From the NCBI RefSeq assembly GCF_014207705.1, contig NZ_JACHIU010000001.1, positions 1,736,001 through 1,800,000 of the forward strand: DNA of 64,000 nucleotides. The letters run 5' to 3'. This document shows positions 1 through 10,834 of the stretch, piece by piece (positions within the stretch are counted from its first letter, which is position 1; each line of letters begins with the position of its first letter). The stretch comes from Sphaerisporangium rubeum. GTDB taxonomy: Bacteria > Actinomycetota > Actinomycetes > Streptosporangiales > Streptosporangiaceae. Both the position numbers and the translations under genes were made by a program. The notes beneath the pieces are model-generated. The model made no database searches. It was not told the DNA's origin and saw only the letters and a list, made by a program, of their open reading frames with translations.

Positions 1-117
1 GCGGGCTGCTTCCTTTCGGTGTCGGCTCTCCGGTCTACCCGCTCGATTGATCCCCTTCAAGTCGACCGGAGCCGAACGACTCGACCTCGTCCGGACCGCT
101 CCCTCCGGAGGGGAGTC

Positions 118-174
118 GGCGCCGACGCGGTGGGACGTCGTACGGTGAATCCGGCGCCTTCGTACGGTGGCCGG
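118..174 (+). repeat. Dispersed palindromic repeat, copy A
   Basis: Copy of a short interspersed repeat. Its left part reads GGCGCCGACGCGG, and its core is GTACGG(T/C)GAATCCGGCGCC followed by a second CGTACGG motif. The core is close to self-complementary through GTACG/CGTAC and CGGCGCCG, so it can fold into a hairpin. It matches copies B, C, D and E in this window. Confidence 0.7.
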
Positions 175-215
175 CGTGGCTGTGCACGGTGTGTTCCGTC
201 CGGTGGTGTGGACGG

Positions 216-275
216 GGCGACGCCGAGGCGGTGGGGTGGTGCACGGCGAATCCGGCGCCGTCGTACGGCGGCCGG
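216..275 (+). repeat. Dispersed palindromic repeat, copy B
   Basis: Second copy of the family. It has the core CACGGCGAATCCGGCGCCG followed by TCGTACGGCGGCCGG, and a slightly rearranged left part. It lies in the same orientation as copy A, about 100 bp further on. Confidence 0.7.
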
Positions 276-471
276 CCGGTCCGGGTCAGGTTGCCGACGG
301 AGTCGGCATGTCTCGGCCGCGTATGGTCTGTTGCCCCTGTTGGTATGGCTTGCCGGGTTTCTGCGTGGCGGGGGTCGCACTCGGAGTCGGTGCAGGCCGG
401 TCGTGTGCCGATCGGAGTCCACGTGACCCCGCCGTGCATGATCTGTTCTGTACGGTGGTGTCGTTTGGAAC

Positions 472-528
472 GGCGCCGACGCGATCGGATGGTGTACGGC
501 GAATCCGGCGCCGTCGTACGGCGGTCGG
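472..528 (+). repeat. Dispersed palindromic repeat, copy C
   Basis: Third copy in the same orientation. The left part GGCGCCGACGCGATCGG leads into TGTACGGCGAATCCGGCGCC and then GTCGTACGGCGG. This is the cleanest consensus copy, and it sits about 100 bp before the comF start. Confidence 0.75.
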
Positions 529-626
529 CGTGGCTGGGACGGGTACCGGCTGACGTTTGTGGCCGAGTGTGGACAGTGGGGTCGGGTGGAGGTGGTTTCG
601 TCGGTGCGGGTCGGCATGGTGGAGGG

Positions 627-1298
627 GTGTTGTCCGCCTTTCTCGATCTGGTTCTGCCGCAGAGCTGTGCCGGGTGTGCGCTGCCAGGTGCGGTGGTGTG
701 TTCCGTCTGTGCCGAGGAACTGCACGCCGACCCCGCGCCGCGTCCACCCGTCCCCGCGCCACGTGGCATGCCGGAGTGCTGGTCGGCGGCTCCCTACCGC
801 GGAGCCGCACGCGGACTGGTCCTCGCCTACAAGGAACGTGGCCGCACGGCCCTGATCCGGCCGCTGGCCGACGTTCTGGCCACGGTGCTGCTCTCTGTCC
901 CGGCGTTACCTACCGGCCCGCTGACGCTGGTTCCTGTGCCGAGCGCGCGGTCGGCGGTGCGACGGCGTGGCCACGATCCCGTGGCCCGCCTCGCCGCGGC
1001 CACGGCCGCGCGACTCCGCACCCTCGGCCTCCCGGCATCCTGCACTCCCGCGCTCCGGCACCACCGCCGCGTCCGCGACCAGGCCGGCCTCACCGCCACC
1101 GAGCGCGCCGCCAACCTCTCGAACGCTTTCGCCGTACGCCGCCGCCGGCCCACCCGGCCTCCCGTCACGGCCGTCCTCGTCGACGACATCGTGACCACCG
1201 GCACCACCCTCACCGAAGCCGCCACCACCCTACGCCGCACCGGCATCCCCGTCCCCCTGGCGATCACCCTCACCGCCACTCCGCGCCTCCGCCGCTGA
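627..1298 (+). CDS. ComF family phosphoribosyltransferase-like protein
   Basis: A 223-residue ComF-type protein. The N-terminus has the Cys motif typical of the family (CAGC, then CSVC), a likely small zinc site. The C-terminal half is a type I phosphoribosyltransferase fold with the PRPP-binding loop VLVDDIVTTGTTLTEA. ComF proteins are linked to competence or DNA uptake in some bacteria, but the substrate in actinomycetes is not established. No ATG start exists in frame. GTG at 627 or TTG at 630 fits, just after the sequence GGTGGAGGGG, so the exact start is uncertain. The long upstream in-frame extension is repeat DNA and was excluded. Direction and neighbours agree with the comF-hpf order seen in actinobacteria. 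Confidence 0.8.
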   Translation: MLSAFLDLVLPQSCAGCALPGAVVCSVCAEELHADPAPRPPVPAPRGMPECWSAAPYRGAARGLVLAYKERGRTALIRPLADVLATVLLSVPALPTGPLTLVPVPSARSAVRRRGHDPVARLAAATAARLRTLGLPASCTPALRHHRRVRDQAGLTATERAANLSNAFAVRRRRPTRPPVTAVLVDDIVTTGTTLTEAATTLRRTGIPVPLAITLTATPRLRR

Positions 1299-1307
1299 CC
1301 GGCTGAG

Positions 1308-1359
1308 CGCCGTACGACGGCGCCGGATCCGCCGTACGACGTCCCGCCGCGTCGGCGCC
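1308..1359 (-). repeat. Dispersed palindromic repeat, copy D (inverted)
   Basis: Inverted copy beginning about 10 bp after the comF stop. On the minus strand it reads GGCGCCGACGCGG, then ACGTCGTACGGCGGATCCGG, then CGCCGTCGTACGGCG, matching copy C closely. With copies A-C it brackets comF, and its hairpin could also act as a transcript end. Confidence 0.75.
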
Positions 1360-1555
1360 GCTTCAATCGACTCCGAGGCGGAGCAAGTCCTGTGCGGCGC
1401 GCTTATGTCGGTGAGCTGCCTGTGGCGCGGTCTACTCCAACCTCCCGGCAAACGGGCCCTGTCTTTCGCGGTCTTGCCGCCATGTCCAGCTCGGCCTCAA
1501 GTACGCCGACGAGCCGGTCCGAAGTCTCTCCACGCGGAGATCTCGATCCGCCGTG

Positions 1556-1746
1556 CTGGTCTCTATCCGCCGTGCTGGTCTCTATCCGTCGCGCCGGTCT
1601 CCGATCCACCGCACCGGTCTCCCTTCTCCGGGCTGGTCTTCGTCCACGGCGCTGGTCTTCGTCCACGGCGCTGGTCTTCGTCCACGGCGCTGGTCTTCGT
1701 CCACGGCGCTGGTCCTCCTCCACGGCGCTGGTCTTCGTCCAGCGGC
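1556..1746 (+). repeat. 19-bp tandem repeat array
   Basis: Tandem units of the form CTGGTCTTCGTCCACGGCG start at 1633, 1652, 1671, 1690, 1709 and 1728 with a constant 19-nt period. Four more diverged units (CTGGTCTCTATCCGCCGTG-like) lie to the left, at about 1556, 1575, 1594 and 1614. The right-hand units are nearly identical and the left-hand ones decayed, so the array seems to have expanded from the right. Confidence 0.85.
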
Positions 1747-1845
1747 TGGCGGCGGGTGGTTGGAGGTGGAGGTTGGGGATCGGGGAGGTCACGGGTTGGC
1801 GACACGCCCGGGAAAAAAGGTGGATAGAAATCCTGGAGGTTACGA

Positions 1846-2030
1846 AAAGTAGTGGTTGGTGGGGTCGGGGGAGTGGCGGTGGGGGGACAGGTTGGTGGCG
1901 GGAGTGGTAGATGGCCTTGCTTGCAGGGGGAGTGAGGGGGTGGGGGTCGTACGGGGGTGGTGAGGGGGTGGGGAGTCAGGGGGAGTGGGGGGTGCGGTGG
2001 TTACGGAGGGTGGTGTTTGCGGTCGGGGGC
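1846..2030 (+). other. G-rich, strand-asymmetric tract (possible G-quadruplexes)
   Basis: The plus strand here is very rich in G runs of three to six separated by one to seven bases and nearly free of C, for example GGGGTCGGGGGAGTGG and AGGGGGAGTGAGGGGG. Several windows satisfy the four-run pattern for G-quadruplexes. If transcribed as the hpf leader, the RNA would carry the G-rich strand. No gene is supported here. Confidence 0.5.
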
Positions 2031-2365
2031 GGGCTGACATTCGGGCCGGTAGCGACTAGCGTCTGAGCATGGCACCCGTTCGGGTCCGTGGTTGCGCCGG
2101 GCCGATCCCCTCTGGGGGACCAGCACGGCTAGCCGATGCCAGCCGCAGGCGAAACGGCCCACGTAAGGCGACTCTTCGTCGACCGATCACGGTGCGGCTT
2201 AGAGGTAAGTCCTGCCTTCCCGCAGGGACCAGATGTCCCTCGTCAGAAGAGAAGGGCAGTAGTGGCATGGAGCCGCGAACCCCTCAGCAGGCGGATGTGG
2301 GGACGAAGACCAGGTCGGCCGGACGGGTGCTCTCCTTTGCAGTCGAAACGAAGGGGGGCCTCTGA

Positions 2366-3034
2366 GTGGACATCATCGTCAAGGGACGGCACACCAGTGT
2401 GAGTGACCGGTTCCGTGATCACGTGACGACGAAACTGGCCAGGATCGAGCGACTGGACAGCAAACTCATCCGAGTGGATGTGGAGGTGTCCAAGCAGGCG
2501 AACGTGCGAGCACAGGACGAGCGAGAGCGGGTCGAGCTGACGATCCACTCGAAGGGACCGGCCATCCGTGCCGAGGCCTCGGCCGACGATCGGTTCGCGG
2601 CGCTCGACATAGCGCTAGGCAAGCTGGAGGGCCGACTCCGGCGGATCGCCGACCGGCGCAAGGTCCATCACGGCAACCACTGCCCCCCCTCGGTGGCCGA
2701 GCTGACCTCCGTCCTTGGCGATTCCTACACACCGCTGCCGGAGCCGATCCCCGCGGAGACCGACCGCTTCGCCGAGCCGGAGGAGGAGCGGCGGCGTTCC
2801 TCCGACGAGCCGGCTGAGCCGATCGTGCCGATCGAGATGGACGGCGACGGGCCGCTCGTCGTGCGCGAGAAGTTCCACAAGGCCGACCCGATGACCATCG
2901 ACCAGGCGCTGCTGGAGATGGAACTCGTCGGTCACGACTTCTACCTCTTCCGTGACAAGGAGAGCGGCCATCCGAGCGTCGTGTACCGCCGCGTCGGTTA
3001 CGCCTACGGCGTGCTGCGGCTGGACGAACCATAA
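2366..3034 (+). CDS. hpf: Long-form ribosome hibernation promoting factor HPF
   Basis: This 222-residue protein has the two domains of long HPF. Residues 1-105 form the YfiA/HPF fold (MDIIVKGRHTSVSDRFRDHV), which binds the 30S decoding channel. After a charged linker, the C-terminal domain (about 165-222, MTIDQALLEMELVGHDFYLF) mediates 70S dimerisation. Long HPF makes inactive 100S ribosomes in starvation and protects them. The start is GTG at 2366, preceded by AAGGGGGG about 8 nt upstream. The leader is long and unusual in sequence. The gene stands alone, 136 bp before a response regulator gene on the same strand. Confidence 0.95.
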   Translation: MDIIVKGRHTSVSDRFRDHVTTKLARIERLDSKLIRVDVEVSKQANVRAQDERERVELTIHSKGPAIRAEASADDRFAALDIALGKLEGRLRRIADRRKVHHGNHCPPSVAELTSVLGDSYTPLPEPIPAETDRFAEPEEERRRSSDEPAEPIVPIEMDGDGPLVVREKFHKADPMTIDQALLEMELVGHDFYLFRDKESGHPSVVYRRVGYAYGVLRLDEP

Positions 3035-3170
3035 CCGTCACGTTCGATGATCCTCTCGACCATCCCCGTAGCCTCGGAACCCGTGTAAGGATGGTGGTTC
3101 CGACGGCGCGGGAGCGTCGCGCGGCAGGGACCGATCCCCCGGCGCGACCGGTTCCCCACGAGGAGGAGGC

Positions 3171-3875
3171 GTGACGCAGACCGACGAAACGGGCGGCCGT
3201 TCCGGGCGTGACGAGCCGATCCGCGTGCTGATCGTGGACGATCACGCGTTGATCCGGCGGAGCCTGGATCTCGCGCTGACCGCGGAGCCGGACATCGAGG
3301 TGGTCGGTGAGGCCGGCGACGGGCAGGAGGCGGTCGAGCTCGCGGACCGCCTCATGCCCGACGTGGTGCTGATGGACGTGCGCATGCCGCGGCAGAGCGG
3401 CATCGAGGCCACCAGGGCGATCAAGGCGTCGATGCCGAGTTCGCGCGTCATCATGCTGACCGTGAGCGACGAGGAGGAAGACCTCTTCGAGGCGATCAAG
3501 GCGGGGGCCACCGGCTACCTGCTGAAGGACGTCCAGATCGACGAGGTCCCCGACGCCGTGCGCGGTGTGCACGAGGGCCAGTCGCTGATCAACCCGGCCA
3601 TGGCGGCCAAGCTGATCAGCGAGTTCGCCAACATGAGCCGCAAGGAGGCCGAACGGCCCCCGCAGCTCCCCGTGCCGCGGCTGACCGAGCGCGAGATGGA
3701 GGTCCTGCGCCTGGTGGCCAAGGGCATGAACAACCGCGAGATCGCCAAGCAGCTGTTCATCTCCGAGAACACCGTGAAGAACCACGTGCGCAACATCCTG
3801 GAGAAGCTCCAGCTGCACTCCCGCATGGAGGCCGTCGTCTACGCGGTGCGCGAGCGCCTCCTGGAGATCACCTGA
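3171..3875 (+). CDS. NarL/LuxR-family response regulator
   Basis: A 234-residue two-domain response regulator. The receiver domain (residues 17-135) has acidic DD23-24, phosphoacceptor D69 in LMDVRMP, T97 and K119 in GYLLKD. The C-terminal LuxR-type helix-turn-helix (about 165-225) contains [20 protein letters not shown] followed by [13 protein letters not shown] start with a strong AGGAGGAGG just upstream. No sensor kinase gene is adjacent, so the partner is unknown; orphan regulators of this type are common downstream of hpf in actinomycetes. The stop overlaps by 8 bp the end of the convergent gene on the minus strand. Confidence 0.92.
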   Translation: MTQTDETGGRSGRDEPIRVLIVDDHALIRRSLDLALTAEPDIEVVGEAGDGQEAVELADRLMPDVVLMDVRMPRQSGIEATRAIKASMPSSRVIMLTVSDEEEDLFEAIKAGATGYLLKDVQIDEVPDAVRGVHEGQSLINPAMAAKLISEFANMSRKEAERPPQLPVPRLTEREMEVLRLVAKGMNNREIAKQLFISENTVKNHVRNILEKLQLHSRMEAVVYAVRERLLEIT

Positions 3876-5115
3876 CGCTGCCGGCCGTGCCGCCGCTCTG
3901 CCGCAGAGCGGCGGCCAGGGCCGGAGCGAGCTCCGGGGTGGACAGTCGCTCGACCCGCACGTCGTCGCAGCCGACCCACGTCGCGGCCTCCCACAGCGCG
4001 AGAGCCATGGCCTCGGCGGCGCGCGTGCCGGAGCCGGGTTCGAAGCCGACGGTGCGGGCCACCAAAGTGGTGCCGCCGCGCGCGGGGTCGACCCGGCCGA
4101 TGAGCCGGCCGCCGGCCAGGACCGGCATGGTGAAGTAGCCGTGGATGCGCTTGTCCTTGGGGACGTACGCCTCAAGGCGGTGGGTGAAGCCGAAGACGCG
4201 CTCGGTGCGCGCGCGGTCCCAGACCAGGGAGTCGAACGGCGACAGCGGCGTGGTGCGGTGCCTGCCGCGCGGCAGGGACGCCAGCGCCTCGGGGTCGGCC
4301 CAGGCGTTGGCCGGGCCCGCTCCTTTGCCGCGGGCCGCGGGCCAGCCGGCCACGGTGACCGGCACGAGACCCGCCGCGCCTGAAACCAGGGCCTCGTCGA
4401 GCAGAGCGGCGTGCGGCCCGCGCACCCGCACGAAGTCGACCAGGTCGGCCCGGGTCGCCACGCCGAGCGCGGCGCCTGCGATGCCGGTGAGCCGGGTGAC
4501 GCACTCGGCGTCGGTGAGGTCCTCGGCGAGTAGTGCGGCGGGGACGGCGCGCTCGGCCGCCTCGTACACCCGCCGCCAGCCGACCCGGCGGGTGCAGACC
4601 ACCTCGCCGATGTCCAGCAGGAACTCCACCGAGATCTTGACGTCGGACCAGTCCCACCAGGGCCCGCCGTTCTTGGCGCCGCCGAGGTCGGTGGTGGTCA
4701 CCGGGCCTTCGTTCCTGACGCGGTCGAGCACCTTGTCGACGGACGGCGGCACCTCGTGCCAGCGGTAGCGCCGCTCGCGGAAGGCGCGGCGGCGGAAGGA
4801 GTAGAGCGGCCAGTGCTCGATCGGCAGCACACAGGCGGCGTGGCACCAGTACTCGAAGGCGGCGGCGGGCTCGTGCCAGTAGGCCCGCTCGACCGCGGGC
4901 CTGCCGACCGCGCCGAGCCGCGCGTAGGGGATCAGCTCGTGCGAGCGTGCGAGCACCGAGATGGTGTCGAGCTGGACGGCGGCGAGCCGCCGCAGCATCG
5001 CGGCCACCCCACCCCGGCGGGAGTCGGCGCCGAGGAACCCCTGAGCACGCAGGATGGCGCGGCGGGCCTCGTCGGCGGTCAGCTCGATCACGGAAGCGGG
5101 GAGGACGGTCGGCAT
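3868..5115 (-). CDS. YcaQ-like winged-helix DNA glycosylase (HTH_42 family)
   Basis: This 415-residue protein belongs to the winged-helix family (HTH_42, formerly DUF1006) that includes E. coli YcaQ/AlkX and Streptomyces AlkZ. These are DNA glycosylases that unhook interstrand crosslinks or remove bulky alkyl purines. The catalytic motif is at residues 48-50, Gln-Leu-Asp in [17 protein letters not shown] QxD motif is the YcaQ type, unlike the QxQ of the azinomycin-resistance enzyme AlkZ. The start ATG encodes MPTVLPAS. It is convergent with the response regulator gene. Family assignment is firm; the actual lesion is unknown. It could serve general alkylation repair or self-protection against a genotoxic metabolite. 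Confidence 0.85.
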   Translation of the reverse strand: MPTVLPASVIELTADEARRAILRAQGFLGADSRRGGVAAMLRRLAAVQLDTISVLARSHELIPYARLGAVGRPAVERAYWHEPAAAFEYWCHAACVLPIEHWPLYSFRRRAFRERRYRWHEVPPSVDKVLDRVRNEGPVTTTDLGGAKNGGPWWDWSDVKISVEFLLDIGEVVCTRRVGWRRVYEAAERAVPAALLAEDLTDAECVTRLTGIAGAALGVATRADLVDFVRVRGPHAALLDEALVSGAAGLVPVTVAGWPAARGKGAGPANAWADPEALASLPRGRHRTTPLSPFDSLVWDRARTERVFGFTHRLEAYVPKDKRIHGYFTMPVLAGGRLIGRVDPARGGTTLVARTVGFEPGSGTRAAEAMALALWEAATWVGCDDVRVERLSTPELAPALAAALRQSGGTAGSVR

Positions 5116-5255
5116 GACCCGATGCTAGGACCCGCCACCGACGAAAACGCCGGGAGGCGGGACCGGTCGGAGCGGCGGCCGGCCGTGCCGGAAGCCGGGG
5201 CCGGTGGAACGGCGGCCGGCTGTGCGGTGCAAGGGGCCGCCGGTGAGAGGACCGG

Positions 5256-5540
5256 TCAGTGTGTGCCGCGCTCGAACGGGGAGTGGTGTTCCTGTACGGC
5301 GATGTCGCGCGGCGCGTCCTCGATCACGTCGGAGAAGATGTCGAAGATCAGAGCGAGGACGCCGCCGATCGCGGTCACGCCGACGCCGACCCAGAACAGG
5401 AACCAGTTGGGGCCGATGGTCAGCGCCACACCGCCGATGGTGAAGCCGAGGAGGATCACGGTGACGGCGAGCCACGAGGTGGGCCGGCCCGCGTGGGACT
5501 GACCGCTGTGTGCCTGCTGCGCCGGTGCGCTGTCGGCCAT
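5256..5540 (-). CDS. HGxxPAAW-like small membrane protein
   Basis: A small protein of 94 residues with a His/Gln-rich N-terminus ending in HAGRPTSW, a variant of the HGxxPAAW signature, and two membrane helices (about 24-45 and 48-70). The hydrophilic C-terminus ends in SPFERGTH. The family is widespread in actinobacteria and has no known function. ATG at 5540 (MADSAP) is preferred over the ATG 24 nt upstream because AAGGAG lies 6 nt before it. The gene is monocistronic on the minus strand, between the glycosylase gene and secA. Confidence 0.8.
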   Translation of the reverse strand: MADSAPAQQAHSGQSHAGRPTSWLAVTVILLGFTIGGVALTIGPNWFLFWVGVGVTAIGGVLALIFDIFSDVIEDAPRDIAVQEHHSPFERGTH

Positions 5541-5847
5541 GCTTGACTCCTTGTCCGCGTTCATACGGCGGTGCCGGTCGGCGGCACGCCGGGGCGAAAG
5601 GTTCGCGCCCCTTCACCGTCGCACGATATCCAACGTCCCCGCCGGTCGGCGCGGCCGTACCCGTCCGTAATGCCCCTGTACCCGCCGTTCAGCCACGACG
5701 GGTCGCGCCACACGGTCCGGACAGCGTGATTGACGGTGGCTGTGCGGGGTGGTGAAACCGCCTACCATGGCTAGCAGGAACCATGTCTCGTCCTCATTGT
5801 CCCGGCCGTCGGGCCGAGGTGCATAGCTGCGAGGAGCTTTACGAAAA
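5541..5847. other. Divergent intergenic region upstream of secA
   Basis: About 307 bp between the HGxxPAAW gene and secA. It must hold the promoters of both. TTGACG at 5730-5735 and TACCAT at 5763-5768 are individually promoter-like but 27 bp apart, so no clear pair can be assigned. No repeat or RNA gene was recognised. Confidence 0.4.
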
Positions 5848-8661
<2,814 letters not shown>

Positions 8662-8676
8662 CCGGACGTGACCGAG

Positions 8677-8710
8677 GACAGGCGTCTCCCCGCACGGGGA
8701 GGCGCCTGTC
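8677..8710 (+). terminator. Hairpin terminator after secA
   Basis: A 15-bp stem, GACAGGCGTCTCCCC paired with GGGGAGGCGCCTGTC, contains a single G.T pair and closes a GCAC loop. It begins 15 bp after the secA stop. No T tract follows, which is usual for high-GC actinomycetes. Confidence 0.8.
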
Positions 8711-8779
8711 GTGCGTCCAGGCCGGCGCCGGTCCACCGGCGGCCGGACATATCGGCTTTCAGGGCCTGCCGTGCGGTGC

Positions 8780-9235
8780 TCAGGCGGTCTCGAAGTCGGT
8801 GCACAGCCAGTGGACGCGGCGGCGTTCCAGGCGGAGCGCGAGGACGCGGCTGCGGTCGCCGCAGTGCACGAGCACGCAGAACTCGATGACGTCGTCCCGT
8901 GGCCAGGTGACGTGCGGCCGTCCCACCAGCACGCGCCGCCGGGTGTGGATCATGTGGCCGGCCCGCACCAGCTCACCGTAGGCCCGGTCGGTGAACCGTC
9001 CCGACACCACCCCGGCCGGCCGCCGTCCCGACAGCACCTCGGCCACGGCCTGCGCGAACCCCCGCAGTGCACGCTCGCTCGGCGGCCCGCCGCCGGTGGC
9101 GAACGCGCCGGCGGGACCGGCGGCGGGAGTCGCGGCGTGCTTCGCGGCGGCAGGCGCGGGGCCGCGGCGGGGGTGCCGCTCGTAGGCCGGCTCCGCGGTG
9201 GGGAGGGTCAGTCTCTCCGGATCGGGTCGGGACAT
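8780..9235 (-). CDS. Rv3235 family protein
   Basis: A 151-residue protein with a Pro/Ala/Arg-rich N-terminal half (about 1-60) and a conserved C-terminal domain (about 60-151) containing FAQAVAEVLSGRRP, RLERRRVHW and the terminal LCTDFETA. This matches the Rv3235 family found next to secA in mycobacteria and other actinobacteria; its function is unknown. The ATG at 9235 (MSRPDP) has GCGGAG at a proper distance. An in-frame TTG at 9313 would add 26 residues without a ribosome site. It is convergent with secA. Confidence 0.7.
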   Translation of the reverse strand: MSRPDPERLTLPTAEPAYERHPRRGPAPAAAKHAATPAAGPAGAFATGGGPPSERALRGFAQAVAEVLSGRRPAGVVSGRFTDRAYGELVRAGHMIHTRRRVLVGRPHVTWPRDDVIEFCVLVHCGDRSRVLALRLERRRVHWLCTDFETA

Positions 9236-9340
9236 CGGACGCTCCGCTGGGTGGGGGATTCGTGACCCTTCATGGAGTAGCCGGACGTTGCCGCTGATAC
9301 GCCGGCGCGCCAACTTCTCGAGAAGATCCCGGGCTCCAGG

Positions 9341-9495
9341 GTGTCATTCAGTGCCGGGTGCACGTGGCAGGTTCCGAGGTGCGGGTGCACGTGGCAGGTT
9401 CCGAGGTGCGTTCCAGCGCCGGGTGGACGTAGCAGGGGTTCCGAGGTGCGTCTCCGTGCTCCGGGTCACGTCCCGGGCTCTGAGGTGCGTTCTCG
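9341..9495 (+). repeat. Imperfect tandem repeats between EIIC and Rv3235-like genes
   Basis: Units sharing the end GGTTCCGAGGTGCG recur at spacings of 27, 40 and 39 bp. Two adjacent 27-bp units, GGTGCACGTGGCAGG plus that end, are identical, and the outer units carry an extra GCCGGGTG-type insert. The right end overlaps the last codons of the EIIC gene. Confidence 0.7.
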
Positions 9496-10803
9496 TGCGG
9501 GGTTCTCGTCGAGGTCGGCGTCGGGTTCGCGGCCGGGGGTGAGGATGTTCAGGCGCCTGATCAGGAAGCTGAAGACCACGTAGTACACGACGGCGTACAC
9601 GACACCGATGAGCATGATCATGCCGAAGCCGTCGGTGTTGGACTTGGTGGCGTTGAGTGCCGCGTCGATGGCCCCCGCGGAGAACGTGAAGCCGAGATGG
9701 CCGTCCAGCGCCGCGACCAGCGCCATCGACACCCCGGTGAGCAGCGCGTGGATCACGAAGAGCAGCGGCGCCACGAAGATGAACGCGAACTCGATCGGCT
9801 CGGTGATCCCGGTGACGAACGCCACGAGCGCCGCCGAGATCAGGATGCCGCCGGCCGCGCGCCGCCGCCGTGGCGGCGCGGCCCGCCACATGGCCACCGC
9901 GGCGGCCGGCAACCCGAACATGATGACGGGGAAGAAGCCCGCCATGAACTCCCCGGACCCGGGGGCTCCTTGCAGGTAGCAGGTCAGGTCCCCGGCGAAG
10001 GCCTTGCCGCCGGCCGTGCAGTCCGGCACCTGGAACCACACGATCGAGTTGAGGAAGTGGTGCAGCCCGAACGGGATCAGCAGCCGGTTGGCGACCCCGT
10101 AGATCCCGGCCCCCACGGTGGAGTGCTCGGCCAGCCACCGTCCGAACCCGGTCATCCACTCGCCGACCGGCTGCCACGCCAGGCCGAACACCACGCCGAT
10201 GAGCAGCGCCGCGAACGCCGTGACGATCGGCACGAACCGCCGTCCGCCGAAGAACGCGAGCCAGGTCGGCAGCTTGATCCGGTGGTACCGCTGGTACAGC
10301 AGCGCCGCGGTGATGCCGATGACGATGCCGCCGAGCACCCCGGTCGGGTTGCCGGCCGCCAGGTCGATCACCTCGGCCGTCCGGCCGTCCGCGCCGGCCA
10401 CGGTCCGCGCGACCCGCTGGTGCACGGCGAACCCGGGGTCGGCGTCGAAGAACAGCAGCCGGGACACCCGGTCGAACACCAGGTAGCCGATCAGCGCGGC
10501 GAGCGCCGTCGAGCCGTCCGACCGGCGCGCGAACCCGACGGCGACGCCGATGGCGAACAGCAAGGGGAGGTTGTCGAACAGCACGCCTCCCGCGCCGCCG
10601 ACGACCTCCGCCACCTTGTCGAGCGCCGTGTTGTCCGTGCGGCCGAGCAGGTCGTCCTGGCCGAGCCGCAGCAGCAGGCCGGCCGCGGGGAGCGCGGCGA
10701 TCGGCAGCATGAGGGAACGTCCGATGCGGGACAGCACCGCCATCACGGCGGCCCGGGCCGAGGAAGCGGCCGGCGGGGCCGTGTCCGCCGAAGAGGTGCT
10801 CAT
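9466..10803 (-). CDS. PTS transporter subunit EIIC, N-acetylglucosamine type
   Basis: A 445-residue membrane permease of the glucose/N-acetylglucosamine PTS family. It has about ten membrane helices and the signature GITEPIEFAF near residue 345, the conserved EIIC loop involved in sugar binding. There is no fused EIIB; a separate EIIB gene lies across the divergent promoter. It would import N-acetylglucosamine as its 6-phosphate with EIIB and EIIA. The ATG start lies 31 bp after the dasR-like gene on the same strand, so the two probably form an operon under the dre-like operator. The specificity is inferred from the family and the DasR context. The N-terminus (about 1-25) and C-terminus are hydrophilic. 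Confidence 0.88.
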   Translation of the reverse strand: MSTSSADTAPPAASSARAAVMAVLSRIGRSLMLPIAALPAAGLLLRLGQDDLLGRTDNTALDKVAEVVGGAGGVLFDNLPLLFAIGVAVGFARRSDGSTALAALIGYLVFDRVSRLLFFDADPGFAVHQRVARTVAGADGRTAEVIDLAAGNPTGVLGGIVIGITAALLYQRYHRIKLPTWLAFFGGRRFVPIVTAFAALLIGVVFGLAWQPVGEWMTGFGRWLAEHSTVGAGIYGVANRLLIPFGLHHFLNSIVWFQVPDCTAGGKAFAGDLTCYLQGAPGSGEFMAGFFPVIMFGLPAAAVAMWRAAPPRRRRAAGGILISAALVAFVTGITEPIEFAFIFVAPLLFVIHALLTGVSMALVAALDGHLGFTFSAGAIDAALNATKSNTDGFGMIMLIGVVYAVVYYVVFSFLIRRLNILTPGREPDADLDENPARERTSEPGT

Positions 10804-10834
10804 CGGCTTCCTCCGGGTGAGACGAGGGGAGGAC

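Larger units (their letters stand above)
1..626. other. Non-coding region with palindromic repeats upstream of comF
   Basis: No reading frame here resembles a known protein. The open frames owe their length to the lack of stops in GC-rich DNA, and they translate the same repeat in different frames. What stands out is three copies of a roughly 57-bp palindromic repeat, annotated separately. In related genomes lpqB usually precedes comF, but no such gene end is visible. Confidence 0.5.
1299..2365. other. Long non-coding interval between comF and hpf
   Basis: About 1.07 kb without a supported gene. It holds, in order, the inverted repeat copy D, a 19-bp tandem array, a strongly G-biased tract and about 300 bp that would be the hpf leader. 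The open frames through the array are driven by a 19-bp period that is not a multiple of three, so the same repeat is read in all frames, which argues against coding. Confidence 0.6.

Noticed and set aside
1556-1746. CRISPR array
   Set aside because: The units abut directly without unique spacers and no cas genes are present; it is a simple tandem repeat.
1392-1910. Open frames across the 19-bp array upstream of hpf
   Set aside because: The repeat period is not a multiple of three, so the same repeat gives open frames on all phases. No start site with a ribosome signal and no protein family match.
2040-2365. A c-di-AMP, SAM or cobalamin riboswitch in the hpf leader
   Set aside because: The sequence was compared by eye with the conserved blocks of these classes and none was found. 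Only unspecific hairpins are visible.
2069-2365. A 98-codon protein directly before hpf
   Set aside because: No ribosome site, no family resemblance, and it ends exactly at the hpf start within what looks like leader sequence.
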